From CAYTBN01 sp964436045 (lineage in GTDB: Bacteria; Myxococcota_A; UBA796; UBA9615; CAYRNR01): 64,000 bases of DNA. The stretch is taken from NCBI GenBank assembly GCA_964436045.1, contig CAYTBN010000037.1, forward strand, positions 1 through 64,000. Direction: 5' to 3'. Positions 18,004-27,283 of this stretch are shown here, in pieces (position 1 is the stretch's first letter; every line of letters starts with the position of its first letter). Both the position numbers and the translations under genes were made by a program. Below the pieces are notes generated by a model. It saw only the letters and a program-made list of their open reading frames with translations, did not search any database and had not been told where the DNA came from.

Positions 18004-20775
18004 ATGACCCGAGCGCCCCGAATCGCCCTTCCCCTGCTGGTCCTCGCCGTCACGCTGCCCGCGGCCGCCGTGCAACGCCACGACGCGCGGGTCGAGTACC
18101 TGCCCGCGGGCACCGCGTACATCGCAGCGCACGACGGGACGGGCCTGGCCAGTTACGTGATGGACGCTCCGCCAGCGTTCCAGGAACGCCACGGCGAGGG
18201 ATGGATGCAGCGGGTCCACGGTCCCAACGGCAACTACCGCCACCTCTGGGGCCCGGGCATCGAGGTGGATCCCCTGGCGCAGACCGACGACCTGGTCGCA
18301 CTGCAGGCGGCCGACGCCTTCTGGCAGGAGCACCCGGAGCTGCTGCCCAGCGGTGTCGACCTGGCGGATCTGGAGCCCTGGTCCAATGTCGTGGCCGGGG
18401 ACGTGCGCTACGTGAGCCATCGTCAGACGCTCCACGGCGTGCCGATCCTGCGCAGCTCGGTGTTCGTGGCGATCTCGGCTGGCCGGATCGTCTGGATCGG
18501 TGCCCGCTGCCTGCCGGCGGGACCGATGTCCTCCTCCCCGATGCTGAACGGAGAATCCGCGGCCAAGGCCGCCATCGAGGCGGTGGCCGAGCGGGGCTTC
18601 GCCGGCGAAGCCGGGGCGACGGAGCTGGTCGCCTTCCCGCGGGTACTCACCGACCGGATCGACCTGGAGCTGGTCTACTCCGTCGACGTGGACGCCCGGC
18701 CCCACGGCCACTGGACCGCCTACATCGACGCAATCGAGGGCAACCTGGTCGCGTTGCGGGACGAACGCCTGTTCCTCGACGCCACCGTCGAGTTGGAGCA
18801 TCACGAGCGGAACCCGGCCACCCCGATGGTCCAGTCGGGGGCGCCCTACCTCCGGGTCGGCACCGACGGCGGCAACGTGTTCGCCGACGTCGACGGGGTC
18901 TTCACCGCCGACGGCGCGTCGACGAGCGCCGAGCTGGCCGTGCGGGGCTCCTACTCCCGGGTCGACAACCAGGCAGGCGACAACCTGACGGCATCGTTCG
19001 GCGGCGTGACCGACGGCGACGTGCTCACCTGGGACACCGGCGGCGAGTACTCCCAGGCCCAGCTGGACGCCTACCTGTTCCATTCCCAGGTGCGGGCCTA
19101 CGCCGACCACCTGGTCGACGACGTGGACTGGGTCCACGAGTCGGTGGCGATCCACGTCAACTACGACGAGAACTGCAACGCCTGGTTCGACGGCGATATG
19201 ACCTTCCTACGCGCCGGCCAGGGCTGCAACAACACCGCCATGCTGGCCGACGTGGTCTACCACGAGTACGGCCACGGCTTTCACATGTCCTCGATCATCT
19301 GGGGCGTGGGTGACTGGTACGGCGACGTCGGCGAGGCCTATGCCGACGTGCTGGCGTTCCTGCAGACCGGCGAGTCGGAGATTGCGCCCTATTTCTACGA
19401 GGACGGCAGCGGTATCCGCGACGTCGGCCCCAACCGGGTCTACCCCGACGACATCATCGGCGAGGTGCACTACGACGGCCTGATCGTCGGCGGCGCGGTC
19501 TGGGATCTGCGCACCCTGCTGATCGACGACCTGGGCGAGTCGGCGGGACAGGCGGCGGTGGAGCAGATCTTCGCCGGCATGGCCAAGACCACCTCGGACA
19601 TCCCCTCGTCCTACGAAGCGGCCCTCGTAGCCGACGACGACAACGGCGACCTCGCCGACGGCACACCCCACGTGTGTGCCATCGATGCCGCCTTCGGTCC
19701 CCACGGACTGGTCAACGGCTCGGTGGGCGCGCTGGTCATCACCCACGACGCCCTGGACAACCTGGCGGAAGCCAGCGACCCGATCCCGGTGCTGGCCACC
19801 GTGGCCGCCGCCCATCCGGAGTGCACCGAGTCGATGGTGGGCGACGTGCGCCTGGTGTGGAGCACCGATGGCGGGGCCAGCTGGGACGAGGTCGGGATGG
19901 ACGCGCTGGGCGAGGGCGACTACGTCGCGGAGATCCCGGCGGTGGCCGAGGGCACACAGGTGCGCTACCGGATCGAGGCCGACGACCTCGAGACCGGCGG
20001 CACGATCACCCGGCCGTCCAACCCGGCGGATCCGGCGTACTACAGCTACGTCGGTCCCCTCGATGAGATCTTCTGCGACGACTTCGAGGCCGAGAACGAG
20101 GGCTGGTCCCACGAGCTGGTGTCCGGGGAGTGGGCCGAGGGCGCCGACGACTGGATGCGGGGGATCCCGGTCGGCCGCGGTGGCGACCCGGACACTGCAG
20201 CCAGCGGCTCCTACGTCTGGGGGAACGACCTGGCGTTGGAGGACAACTGGGACGGCAAGTACCAGAATTCGAAGGTCAACGCCCTGACCAGCCCGACCCA
20301 CGACCTCAGCGACTACGACGCGGTGCGGCTGCAGTTCCGCCGCTGGCTGGGCGTCGAGGACGGCGTCTACGACCACGGCCGCGTCTACGTCAACGACGAG
20401 GTGGTCTGGGACAACACGGTCGGCGATGGCGACACCCACCACCAGGACGCCGAGTGGATCCTGTTCGATCTGGACATCACCGAGCAGGTGGCGGGCAAGG
20501 CCGACGTTCAGATCCGCTGGGAGATCGAGAGCGACCAGGGGCTGCAGTTCGGTGGCTGGACACTCGACGACGTCTGCCTGTACGCAGCGCAGCCGCCCGC
20601 GGGCGATGACGACGATGATGACGACGACGACGTGTCGATGGACGACGACGACGGCAGCATCAGCCTGGTGGACAACGGCTGCGAGTGTCGCTCCGGTGGC
20701 ACGACCGCCCCGGGGGCCTCGGGCCTCGCGCTGCTGCTGGCGGGCGTGGCCCTGTGGATCCGCCGCCGCAGTTGA
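18004..20775 (+). CDS. Fungalysin-like secreted metalloprotease with MYXO-CTERM-like anchor
   Basis: The 923-residue protein begins with a signal peptide and an FTP-like propeptide (about 30-260). The catalytic domain contains HEYGH at residues 420-424 and the third zinc ligand in EAYAD (Glu444), a gluzincin spacing as in M4/M36 enzymes. Downstream are an Ig-like part, a jelly-roll-like domain (FCDDFEAENEGW to LDDVCLY), a poly-Asp linker and the C-terminal anchor: CEC, a hydrophobic segment and RRRS. It is a cell-surface protease that probably needs propeptide removal. The ribosome site AGGAGA precedes ATG 18004. Confidence 0.88.
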   Translation: MTRAPRIALPLLVLAVTLPAAAVQRHDARVEYLPAGTAYIAAHDGTGLASYVMDAPPAFQERHGEGWMQRVHGPNGNYRHLWGPGIEVDPLAQTDDLVALQAADAFWQEHPELLPSGVDLADLEPWSNVVAGDVRYVSHRQTLHGVPILRSSVFVAISAGRIVWIGARCLPAGPMSSSPMLNGESAAKAAIEAVAERGFAGEAGATELVAFPRVLTDRIDLELVYSVDVDARPHGHWTAYIDAIEGNLVALRDERLFLDATVELEHHERNPATPMVQSGAPYLRVGTDGGNVFADVDGVFTADGASTSAELAVRGSYSRVDNQAGDNLTASFGGVTDGDVLTWDTGGEYSQAQLDAYLFHSQVRAYADHLVDDVDWVHESVAIHVNYDENCNAWFDGDMTFLRAGQGCNNTAMLADVVYHEYGHGFHMSSIIWGVGDWYGDVGEAYADVLAFLQTGESEIAPYFYEDGSGIRDVGPNRVYPDDIIGEVHYDGLIVGGAVWDLRTLLIDDLGESAGQAAVEQIFAGMAKTTSDIPSSYEAALVADDDNGDLADGTPHVCAIDAAFGPHGLVNGSVGALVITHDALDNLAEASDPIPVLATVAAAHPECTESMVGDVRLVWSTDGGASWDEVGMDALGEGDYVAEIPAVAEGTQVRYRIEADDLETGGTITRPSNPADPAYYSYVGPLDEIFCDDFEAENEGWSHELVSGEWAEGADDWMRGIPVGRGGDPDTAASGSYVWGNDLALEDNWDGKYQNSKVNALTSPTHDLSDYDAVRLQFRRWLGVEDGVYDHGRVYVNDEVVWDNTVGDGDTHHQDAEWILFDLDITEQVAGKADVQIRWEIESDQGLQFGGWTLDDVCLYAAQPPAGDDDDDDDDDVSMDDDDGSISLVDNGCECRSGGTTAPGASGLALLLAGVALWIRRRS

Positions 20776-20874
20776 CCGGGGCGCCAGCCCGGCGGGCAGC
20801 ACCGCCAGCGGTCAAGCGGTTGAACCAACCCACTAAAAAGCTGAGGAACTATCAGCGGTTATCGCCTTTCTTCT

Positions 20875-20903
20875 TTGACAACCGAGGGGGGCGGATTCAT
20901 CAT
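20875..20903 (+). promoter_or_regulatory. Possible sigma-70-type promoter
   Basis: A perfect TTGACA (20875-20880) is followed after 17 bases by CATCAT (20898-20903), four of six matches to TATAAT, about 70 bases upstream of the KAS III start. The surrounding spacer is unusually AT-rich for the window. Confidence 0.35.
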
Positions 20904-20971
20904 CCGGTCGACGCTCGCCGACGGTCGTGTCCGCAGGCGTCCAGGGTGTAGAGAGCCAGGAGGAGATCGCG

Positions 20972-21982
20972 ATGCCGAGGGCCAAGATCGCCGGGATCGG
21001 AATGAACGTCCCGGACCAGATCGTCACCAACGAAGACCTGTCCAAGCTGATGGACACCAACGACGAGTGGATCCGAACCCGGACGGGTATCGAGCGCCGA
21101 CGGTTCGCCACCGAGGGGATGTCCACCTCGGGCCTGGCCGTGCCGGCTGCAGAGCAGGCCATCGAGGACGCAGGCCTGACCAAGAAGGACATCGGCCTGA
21201 TCCTGTTCGCCACCCTCAGCCCCGACCACCACTTCCCCGGCTCCGGCTGCTACATGCAGGCCGCGATGGGGATGGAGGGCGTAGGTGTGATGGACATCCG
21301 CAACCAGTGCTCGGGCTTCCTGTACGGCCTGGGTACGGCGGTGGCCTTCGTGGAGTCCGGCGCATACGAGCACGTGCTGGTCGTAGGCTCTGAGATCCAC
21401 TCGGCCGGCCTCGACCTGACGACCAAGGGCCGGGACGTGGCCGTGCTGTTCGGCGACGGTGCCGGAGCGGCGGTGATCTCCAGGTCCGCCGAGGACGATC
21501 CCGCGACGATTCACTCCTTCCACCTGTACGCCGACGGACGCTACGCCGACGCCCTGGCCCAGAAGATCTGGGACATCCGCGAGCACCCCTTCATCCAGCA
21601 CGATGGCAAGGCCGGGGTGGTCAATCCGGAGCTGTTGTACGCCAAGATGAATGGCCGCGAGGTCTTCAAGTACGCGACCCGCGGGATGGTCGGCGCGATC
21701 ATGGAGGCCTGCACCCGCAACGGCGTCACCATCGACGACATCGATCTCGTGGTGCCCCACCAGGCCAACATGCGAATCAACGAATACGTGGCCAAGATGC
21801 TCGAGATCGCGCCCGAGAAGGTCATCCACTCGATCGTCGACTACGGCAACACCACCGCTGCGACCATCCCGATGGCGATGTGTGTGGCCCGGGAGCAGGG
21901 CCGCCTCGAGAAGGGGATGAAGGTGATGTGTGTCGGGTTCGGCTCCGGCTTCACCTGGGGTTCGGCGTTCCTGACCTACTAG
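20972..21982 (+). CDS. Beta-ketoacyl-ACP synthase III-like enzyme
   Basis: The 336-residue thiolase-fold protein has the KAS III triad: Cys113 in NQCSGF, His263 in PHQANMRI and Asn293 in YGNTTAATIP. The start of the fold shows the family segment DEWIRTRTGIERRR. KAS III enzymes condense an acyl-CoA with malonyl-ACP to begin fatty acid synthesis; paralogues serve other lipids or secondary metabolites. At 336 residues it is slightly longer than FabH. No other fatty acid genes lie nearby, so it may be a specialised paralogue rather than the housekeeping FabH. AGGAGG precedes ATG 20972. Confidence 0.9.
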   Translation: MPRAKIAGIGMNVPDQIVTNEDLSKLMDTNDEWIRTRTGIERRRFATEGMSTSGLAVPAAEQAIEDAGLTKKDIGLILFATLSPDHHFPGSGCYMQAAMGMEGVGVMDIRNQCSGFLYGLGTAVAFVESGAYEHVLVVGSEIHSAGLDLTTKGRDVAVLFGDGAGAAVISRSAEDDPATIHSFHLYADGRYADALAQKIWDIREHPFIQHDGKAGVVNPELLYAKMNGREVFKYATRGMVGAIMEACTRNGVTIDDIDLVVPHQANMRINEYVAKMLEIAPEKVIHSIVDYGNTTAATIPMAMCVAREQGRLEKGMKVMCVGFGSGFTWGSAFLTY

Positions 21983-22045
21983 GCGTCAGGCGTCAGGCGG
22001 CAGGCGGCAGGCGTCAGGCGGCAGGCGTCAGGCGGCAGGCGTCAG
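21983..22045. repeat. Heptamer tandem repeat GCGKCAG, 9 copies
   Basis: Directly after the KAS III stop there are nine units of gcgtcag or gcggcag. An AGCAGTCAG direct repeat follows before the stop of the convergent MopE-like gene at 22081. Confidence 0.92.
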
Positions 22046-22080
22046 GAGAGAAGAGGAGGGAGCAGTCAGGAGCAGTCAGC

Positions 22081-24369
22081 TCAGGGGCGGCGGCGTAGGG
22101 CGAGGAGGGCAAGGAGGCCCAGCAGCGCCAGGTTGCCGGCCCTCGTACCGCGGGTCATCCCGGTCTCGTCGCAACTGCAGTCGTCGTCGTCCCCGACGCA
22201 GTCGTCGTCGAAGTCGTCGGCGATGCCGTCACAATCGTCGTCGAAGCCGTTCGAACAGTCCTCGTCGGCGTCCGGGCTCACCTCGGCGTCGTTGTCGTTG
22301 CAGTCCTCGCCGTACGCGCCGCCGGCATAACCATCGCCGTCGATGTCCGTCAGATCCTCGCCGTCGCAGTCCTGGTCGATGCCGTCATAGGGCACCTCCG
22401 GAGCGCCGGGGTAGGCGTTGGGGTTGTTGTCGTTGCAGTCCTCACCCCCACAGCCGGTGAAGCCGTCGTAGTCGTAGTCCAGCTCGTCGTCCACCAGGCC
22501 GTTGCAGTCGTTGTCGGCGCCGTCGCAGATCTCGTCGGCGTCGGGGTGGGACGAGGCGTCCAGGTCGTTGCAGTCGCCCTGGCAGATGTTGTATCCGTCC
22601 TGGTCGACGTCGGCCAGCTCGTCCGTCGCCGGGTTGCAGTCGTCGTCCACCAGCGAATTGCAGGACTCGACCTCGCCCGGATTGACCAGGGCATCCTCGT
22701 CGTCGCAATCACCACCACACTCCGAATACCCATCGCCGTCGTCGTCGATCTCGGTGGCGGCCAGGTCGCCCGCGCAGTCGCTGTCGACGTCGTCGTCGCA
22801 GGTCTCCGCGGCACCCGGGTAGATCGCTGGATCCGTGTCGTCACACTCGGCGCAGGCGATGTAGCCATCGCCGTCGTCGTCGAACTCGTACTCCGCCAGC
22901 GCCTCGTCACAGTCGTTGTCCAGTTCGTCGCAAAGCTCGGGAGCGCCGGGGTAGATCTCGCCGTTGGTGTCGTCGCAGTCCCCGGAGCAGATCGAGATCC
23001 CGTCGCCGTCGCCGTCGAGCCCTTCGTCGATGAAGCCGTCGCAGTTGTTGTCGATCCCGTCACAGATCTCGGTGGCGATCGGGTTGATCGCGGCATCGGC
23101 GTCGTTGCAGTCGCCGCACTCGACGTAGCCGTCGCCGTCCCCGTCGTAGAACTCGTCCTGCGGGATCGCCTCGTCGCAGTCGTTGTCTGCCTGATCGCAC
23201 TGCTCGGGAGCCGCGGGGTAGGTCAACTCGTCGTTGTCGTTGCAGTCGCCAGCGCACACGGTCCAGCCGTCGCCGTCGTCGTCCGTCTCCTCGTCCACCA
23301 CATTGTCACAGTCGTCGTCGATCTGGTTGCAGACCTCGGCCGCGCCGGGATAGACGTCGGGGTCGGCGTCGTCGCAGTCCCCCGAACAGGTGGAGAAGCC
23401 GTCCCCGTCGTCGTCGAAGTCCTCGTCGATCTCTCCATCGCAGTCGTTGTCGATCAAGTCGCAGAGTTCGGGGTTGCCGGGGAAGGCGACATCGATGAAG
23501 TCGTTGCAGTCACCGTCGCAGTTGGTGAAGCCGTCCTGGTCGTTGTCGGCGTACTCGTCGCTCTGCCCGTCGCAGTTCTGGTCGATGCCGTCGTCGCAGA
23601 TCTCCTCGGCCGCCGGGAAGAGGTCGGGATCCAGGTCGTCGCAGTCGCCGCCGCACTCGGTGTAGCCGTCGAGGTCGATGTCATCCTCGCTGCAGGTCCC
23701 GAACCAGATGGCGGTCCCACCGGGGAGCGCCTGGGACCCGTTGTGGTACTGCAACCCGACATTTCCGGTCGAGTCCTCGATGCCCAGGGAGTGCGTTCCA
23801 CCGTCGCTGACCGCGGCCTCCAGGTGGATCTCGATGGCGTTGCTTCCCTCGAAGAGCTTGGCCTGGACCGTGACCGGGTTCCCGTTGGAGTAGTGGATGA
23901 CGTTCTGGAACGACATCACGAACCGCTGGAACGGAGGCGAGCCGAGGGTCTCGTAGTAGATCGTCCCGCCCCCCGACGGCATCAGGTCTTCCCACCAGAT
24001 CGCGATGATGTTGTTGGGGGTCGAGGTGCTCGGCATCGGAGCGCCGAAGCAGCAGCCGCTTGACGACTGCGCGCCGAAGCCGATGAAGCCGTTGGAGGAC
24101 ACGGACACGGTCGAGTAGGTGTTTCCGTAGTACTCGAAGTCGAACCCGATCGGGATGTTGCTCTGCACGCAGTCGTCGCAGGTGCTCGCCGTGCCCGCGG
24201 CGTTGTTGCCGAGCGTCTCGAAATCGTACAGCGGTCCCCCCGGCTCGTCGCTGTCGATGAAGGAGTAGCCGAAGGCATCGGGCCCTCCTTCCAGCGCATG
24301 GGCCGCACCCCCACCGAGACAGACGCAAACCACCACCGACCACGCCAGGTCTTGTGCCACGCGTTGCAT
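22081..24369 (-). CDS. Large MopE-like repeat surface protein
   Basis: The 762-residue protein starts with a signal peptide (AHA near residue 26). A ~210-residue nidogen-like beta domain with SVSSNGFIGFG follows. Then come 11 consecutive ~42-residue MopE-like acidic repeats, each with DxDxDG-type loops and paired Cys (for example GDCDDADPDVYPGAAEVC). A DDDD linker, CSC, a hydrophobic segment and RRRP form the C-terminal anchor. It should bind many divalent ions and be surface-attached. Counting repeats by eye gives 11; the count may vary between strains. GGGAGG precedes ATG 24369. Confidence 0.85.
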   Translation of the reverse strand: MQRVAQDLAWSVVVCVCLGGGAAHALEGGPDAFGYSFIDSDEPGGPLYDFETLGNNAAGTASTCDDCVQSNIPIGFDFEYYGNTYSTVSVSSNGFIGFGAQSSSGCCFGAPMPSTSTPNNIIAIWWEDLMPSGGGTIYYETLGSPPFQRFVMSFQNVIHYSNGNPVTVQAKLFEGSNAIEIHLEAAVSDGGTHSLGIEDSTGNVGLQYHNGSQALPGGTAIWFGTCSEDDIDLDGYTECGGDCDDLDPDLFPAAEEICDDGIDQNCDGQSDEYADNDQDGFTNCDGDCNDFIDVAFPGNPELCDLIDNDCDGEIDEDFDDDGDGFSTCSGDCDDADPDVYPGAAEVCNQIDDDCDNVVDEETDDDGDGWTVCAGDCNDNDELTYPAAPEQCDQADNDCDEAIPQDEFYDGDGDGYVECGDCNDADAAINPIATEICDGIDNNCDGFIDEGLDGDGDGISICSGDCDDTNGEIYPGAPELCDELDNDCDEALAEYEFDDDGDGYIACAECDDTDPAIYPGAAETCDDDVDSDCAGDLAATEIDDDGDGYSECGGDCDDEDALVNPGEVESCNSLVDDDCNPATDELADVDQDGYNICQGDCNDLDASSHPDADEICDGADNDCNGLVDDELDYDYDGFTGCGGEDCNDNNPNAYPGAPEVPYDGIDQDCDGEDLTDIDGDGYAGGAYGEDCNDNDAEVSPDADEDCSNGFDDDCDGIADDFDDDCVGDDDDCSCDETGMTRGTRAGNLALLGLLALLALRRRP

Positions 24370-24417
24370 CAGAACCTCCCCGAACCTCAGATCCTGCCAG
24401 GTCCGGCGGTTTCCGTT

Positions 24418-24579
24418 CTAGCAATATTCGGACGGGGGCGTCCAAAGGCACGGACGCACGGCGCCCCCGTAGACCTCCTCCAGCTCCCGGAGAATCGGCG
24501 CGATCGCCCGGCAGCTGATGTGATCGTCGCTCGCGCACGCCCCGGGCCGGCCGGCGCCGCGTGGGTCATCCGTATCCAT
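24418..24579 (-). CDS. Possible 53-residue Cys-containing protein
   Basis: The ATG at 24579 overlaps the end of the polyferredoxin gene by 14 bases and opens a 53-codon frame ending in TAG. The product has four Cys, at residues 15, 23, 44 and the C-terminal residue 53, and a helical middle (APILRELEEVYGG). It is too short to assign. Overlap with the redox gene suggests it could be coexpressed with it and bind a metal or act as a small redox partner. It may also be chance, since GC-rich DNA yields many such frames. Confidence 0.4.
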   Translation of the reverse strand: MDTDDPRGAGRPGACASDDHISCRAIAPILRELEEVYGGAVRPCLWTPPSEYC

Positions 24580-26176
24580 ACCCCCCCCCGGGGTTCAGCA
24601 GCAGCTGATTGTCCGGGTCTCGCGATTCCCCTATCGAGGTGACCCGGATCGCCGCCTTGTCCACCACCGGGCAGACCTTCTCGCAGATGCCGCAACCGAC
24701 GCACAGGTCGGGATCGACCACCGGCCGTTGCACACGCCGCACGATCCCGTCGACCCCCGCCGCGTCCACCTCGGCGAGCTTGATGGCCTTGGGCGAGGTG
24801 GGGCAGTGCTCCTCGCACACGATGCACGGCGTCCCCAGCGCCAGCGGGAGGCAGCGCCCGGGGTCCACGAACGCCAGGCCGATGTGGACCTGTTGCTTCC
24901 GCTCGACGGTGAGTTCCTCGATCGCCCGGGTCGGGCAGACCTGACCGCAGAGGGTGCAGTTGTACTCGCAGTACCCGATCCGGGGCACCAGCACCGGGGT
25001 CCAGAGCCCCTCGAGCCCGGCCTGGAAGGCGGTGGGCTGGAGTCCACCGGTCAGGCAGACCTTCATGCACTCCCCGCAGCGGACACAGCGGGAGAGGAAC
25101 TCCGGTTCCCGGCGAGAACCGGGGGGGCGGATCAGGCTCGGCTCGGGCAGCGCGCGGACCCCGGGAACCTGCAGCAGGGGGGCGGCCACCAGCCCCGCGC
25201 CCACCCCGGCCAGCACGGTCCGGCGGCTGGCATCCAGTGGGGCCAGCTCTCCGGCGGGACTGCGCAGGCGGGGCCTGGTCCACGAGAAGCCCAGCCCCTG
25301 CTCGCAGCGGGTCGTGCAGTTGCCACACACGTAACATTCGGCCGGCTTCCAACCGCCCCGGGGTGCCTCGCGAGGTTCCGCGGCCCCAGCGCAACGGAGC
25401 TGGCAGCGGCCGCAGCTGTCGCAAGCGTCCTCACCGCCTTCCAGCCCCAGCCGCAACGCGCCGAAGCGGGCGACCACCCCCAGCAGTGCCCCCAGCGGAC
25501 AGAGCACCCGGCACCAGAAGCGAGGACGGAACAGGTTGAGCGCCAGCAGCGCCACCGCCAACAGACCGATCAGGTCCGCCTGGCGGAAGGCGGGCTGTTC
25601 GAAGGACAGCACGGTCCGCTTGGCCAGCCGGTACACCGGCTCGGAGACGGCGCGCACCGGCTCCCAGCCCGTGTCGTAGAGCAGATCAAAACCCTCGCGG
25701 ATGACCAGCTCGGCCCCGGGTCCGAGCGCGAGACCGAACGAGCGGATCGACAGCGAGATGGGATCCAACAGCCCCACCCACTGCAATCCCAACGCCGACG
25801 CGGCCAGCAATCCAGCCAGCACGCCGTACTTGATCCGCTGGGCGGACGTGGCCCGGTGGGCCGCTCGCTGCTTGACGGGTGAGCGCTTGACCCAGCGGCC
25901 CATCAGCTGATTGACCGCGCCCAGGGGGCAGATCCAGCCACAGAACGCGCGCCCGACCACGAGCCCCGCCGTGAGCACGGCCAGCGAGGCCAGGAACGCC
26001 ACCGGCACCGCATGGGCCGACAGCAGCGAGCCCAGCATCACCAGGGGATCGATGTCCAGGAACAGCCGGACCGGGTAGGTGATCTCGTCGCTGCCGCCGT
26101 AGCGCGTGAGCACGAGCAGGGTCAGGAAGGCCAGCAGGCTCAACCCCTGGACCGGCCGGCGGAACCGCCGCAGCAC
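24566..26176 (-). CDS. NapH/NapG-like fused membrane polyferredoxin
   Basis: The 536-residue protein joins two modules. The N-terminal ~250 residues are a NapH/NosR-like membrane part with several helices and two Cys-Pro loops (FCGWICPLG, WCRVLCPLG). It is followed by soluble cluster motifs (CDSCGRC, CYVCGNC), then a Tat-like twin-Arg segment (SRRTVLAGVGAG) and a NapG-like part with more 4Fe-4S motifs (CVRCGECMKVC, CTLCGQVCP, CVGCGICEKVCP). Such proteins move quinol-derived electrons to the periplasm. It starts at a GTG three bases after the DUF362 stop, so the two form an operon. Confidence 0.85.
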   Translation of the reverse strand: MLRRFRRPVQGLSLLAFLTLLVLTRYGGSDEITYPVRLFLDIDPLVMLGSLLSAHAVPVAFLASLAVLTAGLVVGRAFCGWICPLGAVNQLMGRWVKRSPVKQRAAHRATSAQRIKYGVLAGLLAASALGLQWVGLLDPISLSIRSFGLALGPGAELVIREGFDLLYDTGWEPVRAVSEPVYRLAKRTVLSFEQPAFRQADLIGLLAVALLALNLFRPRFWCRVLCPLGALLGVVARFGALRLGLEGGEDACDSCGRCQLRCAGAAEPREAPRGGWKPAECYVCGNCTTRCEQGLGFSWTRPRLRSPAGELAPLDASRRTVLAGVGAGLVAAPLLQVPGVRALPEPSLIRPPGSRREPEFLSRCVRCGECMKVCLTGGLQPTAFQAGLEGLWTPVLVPRIGYCEYNCTLCGQVCPTRAIEELTVERKQQVHIGLAFVDPGRCLPLALGTPCIVCEEHCPTSPKAIKLAEVDAAGVDGIVRRVQRPVVDPDLCVGCGICEKVCPVVDKAAIRVTSIGESRDPDNQLLLNPGGGYGYG

Positions 26177-26179
26177 CCG

Positions 26180-27172
26180 TCAGGCCCCGGATCCCAGGTC
26201 GATCTCACGCAGGGGCAGGCTATCGAGCTGACGGGTGCCCAGACCCCTCTCCTCCCCGAGGGTCAGCGAACGCAGATCGTCGGGCCCGATTCCGAACAGC
26301 GAGGCGCCGAAGGTGTCCGCCGCCACCGGGTCGGTGCTCGCGCACAGGGTGTTGGCCTGGCGGACGTCGGCCAACCGCCCCCCGGTGGGGCCGTTAGCCG
26401 TCAGGATCCGGTAGGCGTCGATGAGGGTCACCGCCGGGCGGAAATAGGCCGCCAGATCGACGATGCTCGTGTTGATCTCCTGGTGCATCCGCGGCCGGTG
26501 CCCCGCCGCGCAACCCATCCAGTTCTTCATGCCCAGGGACACCCGGGACAGCGAGTGGTGCTTGGCTACCGGGACATTGATACGCACGTCCACGTCCAGC
26601 ATCTCGTCGAACACGTCCCACTCGCGGATCACCTCGCCGCCGATGTCCACGGTGGTCACCCGCTCGGAGTCCACGTGGAGCACCCGCGCGCCAGCGGCCT
26701 CGGCGGCGGCCTGGATGCCGCTGTTGGTGTAGCAGCGGCGGGCGTCGTTGCAGGTGTAGTCCATCACCGTGACCCGCTTGGCGCCTGCCCCCAGGGACAG
26801 CTCGACGAGCCGCGCCACCACCTCGGGGTTGGTGTTGGCGGCCTGCTCCGGGGTTCGGTCCCAGCCCACGTTGGGCTTGACCAGCACCTTGTCGCCGGAG
26901 GAGACGAACGCGCCGATCCCACCCAGGGCACCCAGCGCCGCGTCGACCATCGCCGAGGGACTTCCGTTGCGGACGATGGCGAGCTTGGTCGCCCCGTCCG
27001 ACGCCTGGGCGGCGCCCTCGCCGGCTGTCCAGCCGGTGCTGGAGGGGGTGGCGGCGGCCGGGGCAGCGGTCGACTGCGGAGGGGAGATCAAGCGATACCC
27101 ACCCACGGTGGCCGCGGCCGCGCCGCAGCCGAGCAATCCGAGGATGTGCCGTCGATGAAACCGCTCCGCCAT
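26180..27172 (-). CDS. Tat-exported DUF362 protein
   Basis: A twin-arginine signal (FHRRHILGLLG) begins this 330-residue protein, followed by a disordered Ala/Thr linker. The mature part has DUF362 features, including KVLVKPNVG and the NWMGC segment. DUF362 proteins are often found with ferredoxins but their reaction is unknown. Its tight coupling to the polyferredoxin gene suggests that it receives electrons at the periplasmic side. GGAGG lies nine bases upstream of ATG 27172. Confidence 0.85.
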   Translation of the reverse strand: MAERFHRRHILGLLGCGAAAATVGGYRLISPPQSTAAPAAATPSSTGWTAGEGAAQASDGATKLAIVRNGSPSAMVDAALGALGGIGAFVSSGDKVLVKPNVGWDRTPEQAANTNPEVVARLVELSLGAGAKRVTVMDYTCNDARRCYTNSGIQAAAEAAGARVLHVDSERVTTVDIGGEVIREWDVFDEMLDVDVRINVPVAKHHSLSRVSLGMKNWMGCAAGHRPRMHQEINTSIVDLAAYFRPAVTLIDAYRILTANGPTGGRLADVRQANTLCASTDPVAADTFGASLFGIGPDDLRSLTLGEERGLGTRQLDSLPLREIDLGSGA

Positions 27173-27192
27173 GCCCAGGTCCTCCGCTTCGG

Positions 27193-27205
27193 TTGCAGTG
27201 CAACG
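27193..27205. promoter_or_regulatory. GTTGCA-G-TGCAAC palindrome
   Basis: A perfect 6-bp palindrome with a one-base centre lies in the divergent spacer between the DUF362 gene and the next plus-strand gene. TAATAT-like sequence about 35 bases to the right could be a -10 element for the plus strand. This would fit an operator, but no regulator is known. Confidence 0.3.
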
Positions 27206-27283
27206 GGGTGATGGTTCAGCCGCTGCGCCGTTCTAGGGTAATATACGCCGCCGTGGACGCCTAATCGTGGAGATGACGAGACA

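Noticed and set aside
22090..23700. Regular repeats that might be a CRISPR array
   Set aside because: The period of about 130 bases comes from the encoded protein repeats; there are no identical short repeats with unique spacers.
22546..24063. Val-rich plus-strand frame over the large MopE-like gene
   Set aside because: It mirrors the Asp-rich repeats (GAC read as GTC) and has no signal or domain.
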